In this document: piece by piece, positions 36,137 to 49,400 of the stretch
Numbering within the stretch: the first letter of the stretch is position 1
Layout: every line of letters starts with the position of its first letter
Assembly: GCA_964057225.1 (NCBI GenBank)
Contig: OZ059895.1
Coordinates: 4,154,001-4,218,000 of the forward strand
Length of the DNA: 64,000 nucleotides
DNA from: Auanema rhodensis
Taxonomy: Eukaryota > Nematoda > Chromadorea > Rhabditida > Rhabditidae
Reading direction: 5' to 3'
The notes under the pieces: model-generated
Databases searched by the model: none
Told to the model about the DNA's origin: nothing
The model's input: the letters and a program-made list of their open reading frames with translations, nothing else
Translations under genes and position numbers: made by a program

Positions 36137-39100
36137 AACATTGCTTCCAAAAACATTTTGACAAAAATTTTTTCGAAAAATTTCAAAATAATTTAGCAAA
36201 AAGTAGATGTTTTTAGATTCCTTTTTTCAAGGCAAAGATGATGGACAATGTTATTCAACGAAAAAATTAATTCTTCAGGGTGAAAATCGAGGATATAAGT
36301 GTGAACTTATATCAGTTGATATCTCGGTGCATTTTCAAGCTAGCGCAAATCTGACGCTTAAAAATCCGCATCGAATGCACTATACTTCATTGAGAAACGC
36401 TTAATACAAAACTTAGTTATGATCGTTTGAAAAATGATGCATTAGTGTATGTTGAGTTTCCATGTACACTCAACATTGCTTCCAAAAACATTTCGACAAA
36501 AATGTTTTCGAAAAATTTCAAAATAATTTAGCAAAAAGTAGATGTTTTTAGATTTCTTTTTTTAAGGCAAAGACGATGGACAATGTTATTCAACGAAAAA
36601 ATTAATTCTTCAGGGTGAAAATCGAGGATATAAGTGTGAACTTATATCAGTTGATATCTCGGTGCATTTTCAAGCTAGCGCAAATCTGATAACACAGATC
36701 GACGCAGCTTAAAAATCCGCATCGAATGCACTATACTACATTGAGAAACGCTTAATACAAAAATTAGTTATGATCGTTTGAAAAATGATGCATTAGTGTA
36801 TGTTGAGTTTCCATGTACACTCAACATTGCTTCCAAAAACATTTTGACAAAAATTTTTTCGAAAAATTTCAAAATAATTTAGCAAAAAGTAGATGTTTTT
36901 AGATTTCTTTTTTTAAGGCAAAGACGATGGACAATGTTATTCAACGAAAAAATTAATTCTTCAGGGTGAAAATCGAGGATATAAGTGTGAACTTATATCA
37001 GTTGATATCTCGGTGCATTTTCAAGCTAGCGCAAATCTGATAACACAGATCGACGCAGCTTAAAAATCCGCATCGAATGCACTATACTACATTGAGAAAC
37101 GCTTAATACAAAAATTAGTTATGATCGTTTGAAAAATGATGCATTAGTGTATGTTGAGTTTCCATGTACACTCAACATTGCTTCCAAAAACATTTTGACA
37201 AAAATTTTTTCGAAAAATTTCAAAATAATTTAGCAAAAAGTAGATGTTTTTAGATTCCTTTTTTCAAGGCAAAGATGATGGACAATGTTATTCAACGAAA
37301 AAATTAATTCTTCAGGGTGAAAATCGAGGATATAAGTGTGAACTTATATCAGTTGATATCTCGGTGCATTTTCAAGCTAGCGCAAATCTGACGCTTAAAA
37401 ATCCGCATCGAATGCACTATACTTCATTGAGAAACGCTTAATACAAAACTTAGTTATGATCGTTTGAAAAATGATGCATTAGTGTATGTTGAGTTTCCAT
37501 GTACACTCAACATTGCTTCCAAAAACATTTTGACAAAAATTTTTTCGAAAAATTTCAAAATAATTTAGCAAAAAGTAGATGTTTTTAGATTCCTTTTTTT
37601 AAGGCAAAGATGATGGACAATGTTATTCAACGAAAAAATTAATTCTTCAGGGTGAAAATCGAGGATATAAGTGTGAACTTATATCAGTTGATATCTCGGT
37701 GCATTTTTAAGCTAGCGCAAATCTGATAACACAGATCGACGCAGCTTAAAAATCCGCATCGAATGCACTATACTACATTGAGAAACGCTTAATACAAAAC
37801 TTAGTTATGATCGTTTGAAAAATGAAGCATTAGTGTATGTTGAGTTTCCATGTACACTCAACATTGCTTCCAAAAACATTTTGACAAAAATTTTTTCGAA
37901 AAATTTCAAAATAATTTAGCAAAAAGTAGATGTTTTTAGATTCCTTTTTTTAAGGCAAAGATGATGGACAATGTTATTCAACGAAAAAATTAATTCTTCA
38001 GGGTGAAAATCGAGGATATAAGTGTGAACTTATATCAGTTGATATCTCGTTGCATTTTCAAGCTAGCGCAAATCTGATAACACAGATCGACGCAGCTTAA
38101 AAATCCGCATCGAATGCACTATACTACATTGAGAAACGCTTAATACAAAACTTAGTTATGATCGTTTGAAAAATGATGCATTAGTGTATGTTGAGTTTCC
38201 ATGTACACTCAACATTGCTTCCAAAAACATTTCGACAAAAATGTTTTCGAAAAATTTCAAAATAATTTAGCAAAAAGTAGATGTTTTTAGATTTCTTTTT
38301 TTAAGGCAAAGACGATGGACAATGTTATTCAACGAAAAAATTAATTCTTCAGGGTGAAAATCGAGGATATAAGTGTGAACTTATATCAGTTGATATCTCG
38401 GTGCATTTTCAAGCTAGCGCAAATCTGATAACACAGATCGACGCAGCTTAAAAATCCGCATCGAATGCACTATACTACATTGAGAAACGCTTAATACAAA
38501 AATTAGTTATGATCGTTTGAAAAATGATGCATTAGTGTATGTTGAGTTTCCATGTACACTCAACATTGCTTCCAAAAACATTTTGACAAAAATTTTTTCG
38601 AAAAATTTCAAAATAATTTAGCAAAAAGTAGATGTTTTTAGATTCCTTTTTTCAAGGCAAAGATGATGGACAATGTTATTCAACGAAAAAATTAATTCTT
38701 CAGGGTGAAAATCGAGGATATAAGTGTGAACTTATATCAGTTGATATCTCGGTGCATTTTCAAGCTAGCGCAAATCTGATAACACAGATCGACGCAGCTT
38801 AAAAATCCGCATCGAATGCACTATACTACATTGAGAAACGCTTAATACAAAACTTAGTTATGATCGTTTGAAAAATGATGCATTAGTGTATGTTGAGTTT
38901 CCATGTACACTCAACATTGCTTCCAAAAACATTTCGACAAAAATGTTTTCGAAAAATTTCAAAATAATTTAGCAAAAAGTAGATGTTTTTAGATTTCTTT
39001 TTTTAAGGCAAAGACGATGGACAATGTTATTCAACGAAAAAATTAATTCTTCAGGGTGAAAATCGAAGATATAAGTGTGAACTTATATCAGTTGATATCT

Positions 39101-42100
39101 CGGTGCATTTTCAAGCTAGCGCAAATCTGATAACACAGATCGACGCAGCTTAAAAATCCGCATCGAATGCACTATACTACATTGAGAAACGCTTAATACA
39201 AAAATTAGTTATGATCGTTTGAAAAATGATGCATTAGTGTATGTTGAGTTTCCATGTACACTCAACATTGCTTCCAAAAACATTTTGACAAAAATTTTTT
39301 CGAAAAATTTCAAAATAATTTAGCAAAAAGTAGATGTTTTTAGATTCCTTTTTTCAAGGCAAAGATGATGGACAATGTTATTCAACGAAAAAATTAATTC
39401 TTCAGGGTGAAAATCGAGGATATAAGTGTGAACTTATATCAGTTGATATCTCGGTGCATTTTCAAGCTAGCGCAAATCTGACGCTTAAAAATCCGCATCG
39501 AATGCACTATACTTCATTGAGAAACGCTTAATACAAAACTTAGTTATGATCGTTTGAAAAATGATGCATTAGTGTATGTTGAGTTTCCATGTACACTCAA
39601 CATTGCTTCCAAAAACATTTCGACAAAAATGTTTTCGAAAAATTTCAAAATAATTTAGCAAAAAGTAGATGTTTTTAGATTTCTTTTTTTAAGGCAAAGA
39701 CGATGGACAATGTTATTCAACGAAAAAATTAATTCTTCAGGGTGAAAATCGAGGATATAAGTGTGAACTTATATCAGTTGATATCTCGGTGCATTTTCAA
39801 GCTAGCGCAAATCTGATAACACAGATCGACGCAGCTTAAAAATCCGCATCGAATGCACTATACTACATTGAGAAACGCTTAATACAAAAATTAGTTATGA
39901 TCGTTTGAAAAATGATGCATTAGTGTATGTTGAGTTTCCATGTACACTCAACATTGCTTCCAAAAACATTTTGACAAAAATTTTTTCGAAAAATTTCAAA
40001 ATAATTTAGCAAAAAGTAGATGTTTTTAGATTTCTTTTTTTAAGGCAAAGACGATGGACAATGTTATTCAACGAAAAAATTAATTCTTCAGGGTGAAAAT
40101 CGAGGATATAAGTGTGAACTTATATCAGTTGATATCTCGGTGCATTTTCAAGCTAGCGCAAATCTGATAACACAGATCGACGCAGCTTAAAAATCCGCAT
40201 CGAATGCACTATACTACATTGAGAAACGCTTAATACAAAAATTAGTTATGATCGTTTGAAAAATGATGCATTAGTGTATGTTGAGTTTCCATGTACACTC
40301 AACATTGCTTCCAAAAACATTTTGACAAAAATTTTTTCGAAAAATTTCAAAATAATTTAGCAAAAAGTAGATGTTTTTAGATTCCTTTTTTCAAGGCAAA
40401 GATGATGGACAATGTTATTCAACGAAAAAATCAATTCTTCAGGGTGAAAATCGAGGATATAAGTGTGAACTTATATCAGTTGATATCTCGGTGCATTTTC
40501 AAGCTAGCGCAAATCTGACGCTTAAAAATCCGCATCGAATGCACTATACTTCATTGAGAAACGCTTAATACAAAACTTAGTTATGATCGTTTGAAAAATG
40601 ATGCATTAGTGTATGTTGAGTTTCCATGTACACTCAACATTGCTTCCAAAAACATTTTGACAAAAATTTTTTCGAAAAATTTCAAAATAATTTAGCAAAA
40701 AGTAGATGTTTTTAGATTCCTTTTTTTTAAAGGCAAAGATGATGGACAATGTTATTCAACGAAAAAATTAATTCTTCAGGGTGAAAATCGAGGATATAAG
40801 TGTGAACTTATATCAGTTGATATCTCGGTGCATTTTTAAGCTAGCGCAAATCTGATAACACAGATCGACGCAGCTTAAAAATCCGCATCGAATGCACTAT
40901 ACTACATTGAGAAACGCTTAATACAAAACTTAGTTATGATCGTTTGAAAAATGATGCATTAGTGTATGTTGAGTTTCCATGTACACTCAACATTGCTTCC
41001 AAAAACATTTTGACAAAAATTTTTTCGAAAAATTTCAAAATAATTTAGCAAAAAGTAGATGTTTTTAGATTCCTTTTTTTAAGGCAAAGATGATGGACAA
41101 TGTTATTCAACGAAAAAATTAATTCTTCAGGGTGAAAATCGAGGATATAAGTGTGAACTTATATCAGTTGATATCTCGTTGCATTTTCAAGCTAGCGCAA
41201 ATCTGATAACACAGATCGACGCAGCTTAAAAATCCGCATCGAATGCACTATACTACATTGAGAAACGCTTAATACAAAACTTAGTTATGATCGTTTGAAA
41301 AATGATGCATTAGTGTATGTTGAGTTTCCATGTACACTCAACATTGCTTCCAAAAACATTTCGACAAAAATGTTTTCGAAAAATTTCAAAATAATTTAGC
41401 AAAAAGTAGATGTTTTTAGATTTCTTTTTTTAAGGCAAAGACGATGGACAATGTTATTCAACGAAAAAATTAATTCTTCAGGGTGAAAATCGAGGATATA
41501 AGTGTGAACTTATATCAGTTGATATCTCGGTGCATTTTCAAGCTAGCGCAAATCTGATAACACAGATCGACGCAGCTTAAAAATCCGCATCGAATGCACT
41601 ATACTACATTGAGAAACGCTTAATACAAAAATTAGTTATGATCGTTTGAAAAATGATGCATTAGTGTATGTTGAGTTTCCATGTACACTCAACATTGCTT
41701 CCAAAAACATTTTGACAAAAATTTTTTCGAAAAATTTCAAAATAATTTAGCAAAAAGTAGATGTTTTTAGATTCCTTTTTTCAAGGCAAAGATGATGGAC
41801 AATGTTATTCAACGAAAAAATTAATTCTTCAGGGTGAAAATCGAGGATATAAGTGTGAACTTATATCAGTTGATATCTCGGTGCATTTTCAAGCTAGCGC
41901 AAATCTGATAACACAGATCGACGCAGCTTAAAAATCCGCATCGAATGCACTATACTACATTGAGAAACGCTTAATACAAAACTTAGTTATGATCGTTTGA
42001 AAAATGATGCATTAGTGTATGTTGAGTTTCCATGTACACTCAACATTGCTTCCAAAAACATTTCGACAAAAATGTTTTCGAAAAATTTCAAAATAATTTA

Positions 42101-43429
42101 GCAAAAAGTAGATGTTTTTAGATTTCTTTTTTTAAGGCAAAGACGATGGACAATGTTATTCAACGAAAAAATTAATTCTTCAGGGTGAAAATCGAGGATA
42201 TAAGTGTGAACTTATATCAGTTGATATCTCGGTGCATTTTCAAGCTAGCGCAAATCTGATAACACAGATCGACGCAGCTTAAAAATCCGCATCGAATGCA
42301 CTATACTACATTGAGAAACGCTTAATACAAAAATTAGTTATGATCGTTTGAAAAATGATGCATTAGTGTATGTTGAGTTTCCATGTACACTCAACATTGC
42401 TTCCAAAAACATTTTGACAAAAATTTTTTCGAAAAATTTCAAAATAATTTAGCAAAAAGTAGATGTTTTTAGATTCCTTTTTTCAAGGCAAAGATGATGG
42501 ACAATGTTATTCAACGAAAAAATTAATTCTTCAGGGTGAAAATCGAGGATATAAGTGTGAACTTATATCAGTTGATATCTCGGTGCATTTTCAAGCTAGC
42601 GCAAATCTGACGCTTAAAAATCCGCATCGAATGCACTATACTTCATTGAGAAACGCTTAATACAAAACTTAGTTATGATCGTTTGAAAAATGATGCATTA
42701 GTGTATGTTGAGTTTCCATGTACACTCAACATTGCTTCCAAAAACATTTCGACAAAAATGTTTTCGAAAAATTTCAAAATAATTTAGCAAAAAGTAGATG
42801 TTTTTAGATTTCTTTTTTTAAGGCAAAGACGATGGACAATGTTATTCAACGAAAAAATTAATTCTTCAGGGTGAAAATCGAGGATATAAGTGTGAACTTA
42901 TATCAGTTGATATCTCGGTGCATTTTCAAGCTAGCGCAAATCTGATAACACAGATCGACGCAGCTTAAAAATCCGCATCGAATGCACTATACTACATTGA
43001 GAAACGCTTAATACAAAAATTAGTTATGATCGTTTGAAAAATGATGCATTAGTGTATGTTGAGTTTCCATGTACACTCAACATTGCTTCCAAAAACATTT
43101 TGACAAAAATTTTTTCGAAAAATTTCAAAATAATTTAGCAAAAAGTAGATGTTTTTAGATTTCTTTTTTTAAGGCAAAGACGATGGACAATGTTATTCAA
43201 CGAAAAAATTAATTCTTCAGGGTGAAAATCGAGGATATAAGTGTGAACTTATATCAGTTGATATCTCGGTGCATTTTCAAGCTAGCGCAAATCTGATAAC
43301 ACAGATCGACGCAGCTTAAAAATCCGCATCGAATGCACTATACTACATTGAGAAACGCTTAATACAAAAATTAGTTATGATCGTTTGAAAAATGATGCAT
43401 TAGTGTATGTTGAGTTTCCATGTACACTC
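36137..43429. repeat. 3127-bp 9-mer higher-order repeat, 2.3 copies
   Basis: Unit order a d e a b c d f d at 36137-39263 (3127 bp) and 39264-42392 (3129 bp because of a 2-bp insertion), then a d e to 43429. Each copy has two short and seven long units. Private changes are copy-specific: GAAGCATTAG in the b at 37509 and TCGAAGATAT in the d at 38913 in the first; a changed a unit at 40301 and the insertion at 40721-40733 in the second. These arose after the duplication. Confidence 0.9.
40721..40733. repeat. 2-bp expansion in the T tract of a b unit
   Basis: Here the tract reads eight T and three A before GG, where neighbouring b units have seven T and two A. It is the only length change I found besides the 16-bp difference, and makes this unit 353 bp. 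It lies in a homopolymer, so slippage or a sequencing error are equally possible. Confidence 0.8.
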
Positions 43430-46400
43430 AACATTGCTTCCAAAAACATTTTGACAAAAATTTTTTCGAAAAATTTCAAAATAATTTAGCAAAAAGTAGA
43501 TGTTTTTAGATTCCTTTTTTCAAGGCAAAGATGATGGACAATGTTATTCAACGAAAAAATTAATTCTTCAGGGTGAAAATCGAGGATATAAGTGTGAACT
43601 TATATCAGTTGATATCTCGGTGCATTTTCAAGCTAGCGCAAATCTGATAACACAGATCGACGCAGCTTAAAAATCCGCATCGAATGCACTATACTACATT
43701 GAGAAACGCTTAATACAAAAATTAGTTATGATCGTTTGAAAAATGATGCATTAGTGTATGTTGAGTTTCCATGTACACTCAACATTGCTTCCAAAAACAT
43801 TTTGACAAAAATTTTTTCGAAAAATTTCAAAATAATTTAGCAAAAAGTAGATGTTTTTAGATTCCTTTTTTCAAGGCAAAGATGATGGACAATGTTATTC
43901 AACGAAAAAATTAATTCTTCAGGGTGAAAATCGAGGATATAAGTGTGAACTTATATCAGTTGATATCTCGGTGCATTTTCAAGCTAGCGCAAATCTGACG
44001 CTTAAAAATCCGCATCGAATGCACTATACTTCATTGAGAAACGCTTAATACAAAACTTAGTTATGATCGTTTGAAAAATGATGCATTAGTGTATGTTGAG
44101 TTTCCATGTACACTCAACATTGCTTCCAAAAACATTTCGACAAAAATGTTTTCGAAAAATTTCAAAATAATTTAGCAAAAAGTAGATGTTTTTAGATTTC
44201 TTTTTTTAAGGCAAAGACGATGGACAATGTTATTCAACGAAAAAATTAATTCTTCAGGGTGAAAATCGAGGATATAAGTGTGAACTTATATCAGTTGATA
44301 TCTCGGTGCATTTTCAAGCTAGCGCAAATCTGATAACACAGATCGACGCAGCTTAAAAATCCGCATCGAATGCACTATACTACATTGAGAAACGCTTAAT
44401 ACAAAAATTAGTTATGATCGTTTGAAAAATGATGCATTAGTGTATGTTGAGTTTCCATGTACACTCAACATTGCTTCCAAAAACATTTTGACAAAAATTT
44501 TTTCGAAAAATTTCAAAATAATTTAGCAAAAAGTAGATGTTTTTAGATTTCTTTTTTTAAGGCAAAGACGATGGACAATGTTATTCAACGAAAAAATTAA
44601 TTCTTCAGGGTGAAAATCGAGGATATAAGTGTGAACTTATATCAGTTGATATCTCGGTGCATTTTTAAGCTAGCGCAAATCTGATAACACAGATCGACGC
44701 AGCTTAAAAATCCGCATCGAATGCACTATACTACATTGAGAAACGCTTAATACAAAAATTAGTTATGATCGTTTGAAAAATGATGCATTAGTGTATGTTG
44801 AGTTTCCATGTACACTCAACATTGCTTCCAAAAACATTTTGACAAAAATTTTTTCGAAAAATTTCAAAATAATTTAGCAAAAAGTAGATGTTTTTAGATT
44901 CCTTTTTTTAAGGCAAAGATGATGGACAATGTTATTCAACGAAAAAATTAATTCTTCAGGGTGAAAATCGAGGATATAAGTGTGAACTTATATCAGTTGA
45001 TATCTCGGTGCATTTTCAAGCTAGCGCAAATCTGATAACACAGATCGACGCAGCTTAAAAATCCGCATCGAATGCACTATACTACATTGAGAAACGCTTA
45101 ATACAAAACTTAGTTATGATCGTTTGAAAAATGATGCATTAGTGTATGTTGAGTTTCCATGTACACTCAACATTGCTTCCAAAAACATTTCGACAAAAAT
45201 GTTTTCGAAAAATTTCAAAATAATTTAGCAAAAAGTAGATGTTTTTAGATTTCTTTTTTTAAGGCAAAGACGATGGACAATGTTATTCAACGAAAAAATT
45301 AATTCTTCAGGGTGAAAATCGAGGATATAAGTGTGAACTTATATCAGTTGATATCTCGGTGCATTTTCAAGCTAGCGCAAATCTGATAACACAGATCGAC
45401 GCAGCTTAAAAATCCGCATCGAATGCACTATACTACATTGAGAAACGCTTAATACAAAAATTAGTTATGATCGTTTGAAAAATGATGCATTAGTGTATGT
45501 TGAGTTTCCATGTACACTCAACATTGCTTCCAAAAACATTTTGACAAAAATTTTTTCGAAAAATTTCAAAATAATTTAGCAAAAAGTAGATGTTTTTAGA
45601 TTCCTTTTTTCAAGGCAAAGACGATGGACAATGTTATTCAACGAAAAAATTAATTCTTCAGGGTGAAAATCGAGGATATAAGTGTGAACTTATATCAGTT
45701 GATATCTCGGTGCATTTTCAAGCTAGCGCAAATCTGATAACACAGATCGACGCAGCTTAAAAATCCGCATCGAATGCACTATACTACATTGAGAAACGCT
45801 TAATACAAAAATTAGTTATGATCGTTTGAAAAATGATGCATTAGTGTATGTTGAGTTTCCATGTACACTCAACATTGCTTCCAAAAACATTTTGACAAAA
45901 ATTTTTTCGAAAAATTTCAAAATAATTTAGCAAAAAGTAGATGTTTTTAGATTCCTTTTTTCAAGGCAAAGATGATGGACAATGTTATTCAACGAAAAAA
46001 TTAATTCTTCAGGGTGAAAATCGAGGATATAAGTGTGAACTTATATCAGTTGATATCTCGGTGCATTTTCAAGCTAGCGCAAATCTGATAACACAGATCG
46101 ACGCAGCTTAAAAATCCGCATCGAATGCACTATACTACATTGAGAAACGCTTAATACAAAACTTAGTTATGATCGTTTGAAAAATGATGCATTAGTGTAT
46201 GTTGAGTTTCCATGTACACTCAACATTGCTTCCAAAAACATTTCGACAAAAATGTTTTCGAAAAATTTCAAAATAATTTAGCAAAAAGTAGATGTTTTTA
46301 GATTTCTTTTTTTAAGGCAAAGACGATGGACAATGTTATTCAACGAAAAAATTAATTCTTCAGGGTGAAAATCGAGGATATAAGTGTGAACTTATATCAG

Positions 46401-49400
46401 TTGATATCTCGGTGCATTTTCAAGCTAGCGCAAATCTGATAACACAGATCGACGCAGCTTAAAAATCCGCATCGAATGCACTATACTACATTGAGAAACG
46501 CTTAATACAAAAATTAGTTATGATCGTTTGAAAAATGATGCATTAGTGTATGTTGAGTTTCCATGTACACTCAACATTGCTTCCAAAAACATTTTGACAA
46601 AAATTTTTTCGAAAAATTTCAAAATAATTTAGCAAAAAGTAGATGTTTTTAGATTCCTTTTTTCAAGGCAAAGATGATGGACAATGTTATTCAACGAAAA
46701 AATTAATTCTTCAGGGTGAAAATCGAGGATATAAGTGTGAACTTATATCAGTTGATATCTCGGTGCATTTTCAAGCTAGCGCAAATCTGACGCTTAAAAA
46801 TCCGCATCGAATGCACTATACTTCATTGAGAAACGCTTAATACAAAACTTAGTTATGATCGTTCGAAAAATGATGCATTAGTGTATGTTGAGTTTCCATG
46901 TACACTCAACATTGCTTCCAAAAACATTTCGACAAAAATGTTTTCGAAAAATTTCAAAATAATTTAGCAAAAAGTAGATGTTTTTAGATTTCTTTTTTTA
47001 AGGCAAAGACGATGGACAATGTTATTCAACGAAAAAATTAATTCTTCAGGGTGAAAATCGAGGATATAAGTGTGAACTTATATCAGTTGATATCTCGGTG
47101 CATTTTCAAGCTAGCGCAAATCTGATAACACAGATCGACGCAGCTTAAAAATCCGCATCGAATGCACTATACTACATTGAGAAACGCTTAATACAAAAAT
47201 TAGTTATGATCGTTTGAAAAATGATGCATTAGTGTATGTTGAGTTTCCATGTACACTCAACATTGCTTCCAAAAACATTTTGACAAAAATTTTTTCGAAA
47301 AATTTCAAAATAATTTAGCAAAAAGTAGATGTTTTTAGATTTCTTTTTTTAAGGCAAAGACGATGGACAATGTTATTCAACGAAAAAATTAATTCTTCAG
47401 GGTGAAAATCGAGGATATAAGTGTGAACTTATATCAGTTGATATCTCGGTGCATTTTCAAGCTAGCGCAAATCTGATAACACAGATCGACGCAGCTTAAA
47501 AATCCGCATCGAATGCACTATACTACATTGAGAAACGCTTAATACAAAAATTAGTTATGATCGTTTGAAAAATGATGCATTAGTGTATGTTGAGTTTCCA
47601 TGTACACTCAACATTGCTTCCAAAAACATTTTGACAAAAATTTTTTCGAAAAATTTCAAAATAATTTAGCAAAAAGTAGATGTTTTTAGATTCCTTTTTT
47701 CAAGGCAAAGATGATGGACAATGTTATTCAACGAAAAAATTAATTCTTCAGGGTGAAAATCGAGGATATAAGTGTGAACTTATATCAGTTGATATCTCGG
47801 TGCATTTTCAAGCTAGCGCAAATCTGACGCTTAAAAATCCGCATCGAATGCACTATACTACATTGAGAAACGCTTAATACAAAACTTAGTTATGATCGTT
47901 TGAAAAATGATGCATTAGTGTATGTTGAGTTTCCATGTACACTCAACATTGCTTCCAAAAACATTTTGACAAAAATTTTTTCGAAAAATTTCAAAATAAT
48001 TTAGCAAAAAGTAGATGTTTTTAGATTCCTTTTTTTAAGGCAAAGATGATGGACAATGTTATTCAACGAAAAAATTAATTCTTCAGGGTGAAAATCGAGG
48101 ATATAAGTGTGAACTTATATCAGTTGATATCTCGTTGCATTTTCAAGCTAGCGCAAATCTGATAACACAGATCGACGCAGCTTAAAAATCCGCATCGAAT
48201 GCACTATACTACATTGAGAAACGCTTAATACAAAACTTAGTTATGATCGTTTGAAAAATGATGCATTAGTGTATGTTGAGTTTCCATGTACACTCAACAT
48301 TGCTTCCAAAAACATTTCGACAAAAATGTTTTCGAAAAATTTCAAAATAATTTAGCAAAAAGTAGATGTTTTTAGATTTCTTTTTTTAAGGCAAAGACGA
48401 TGGACAATGTTATTCAACGAAAAAATTAATTCTTCAGGGTGAAAATCGAGGATATAAGTGTGAACTTATATCAGTTGATATCTCGGTGCATTTTCAAGCT
48501 AGCGCAAATCTGATAACACAGATCGACGCAGCTTAAAAATCCGCATCGAATGCACTATACTACATTGAGAAACGCTTAATACAAAACTTAGTTATGATCG
48601 TTTGAAAAATGATGCATTAGTGTATGTTGAGTTTCCATGTACACTCAACATTGCTTCCAAAAACATTTCGACAAAAATGTTTTCGAAAAATTTCAAAATA
48701 ATTTAGCAAAAAGTAGATGTTTTTAGATTTCTTTTTTTAAGGCAAAGACGATGGACAATGTTATTCAACGAAAAAATTAATTCTTCAGGGTGAAAATCGA
48801 GGATATAAGTGTGAACTTATATCAGTTGATATCTCGGTGCATTTTCAAGCTAGCGCAAATCTGATAACACAGATCGACGCAGCTTAAAAATCCGCATCGA
48901 ATGCACTATACTACATTGAGAAACGCTTAATACAAAAATTAGTTATGATCGTTTGAAAAATGATGCATTAGTGTATGTTGAGTTTCCATGTACACTGAAC
49001 ATTGCTTCCAAAAACATTTTGACAAAAATTTTTTCGAAAAATTTCAAAATAATTTAGCAAAAAGTAGATGTTTTTAGATTCCTTTTTTCAAGGCAAAGAT
49101 GATGGACAATGTTATTCAACGAAAAAATTAATTCTTCAGGGTGAAAATCGAGGATATAAGTGTGAACTTATATCAGTTGATATCTCGGTGCATTTTCAAG
49201 CTAGCGCAAATCTGATAACACAGATCGACGCAGCTTAAAAATCCGCATCGAATGCACTATACTACATTGAGAAACGCTTAATACAAAAATTAGTTATGAT
49301 CGTTTGAAAAATGATGCATTAGTGTATGTTGAGTTTCCATGTACACTGAACATTGCTTCCAAAAACATTTTGACAAAAATTTTTTCGAAAAATTTCAAAA

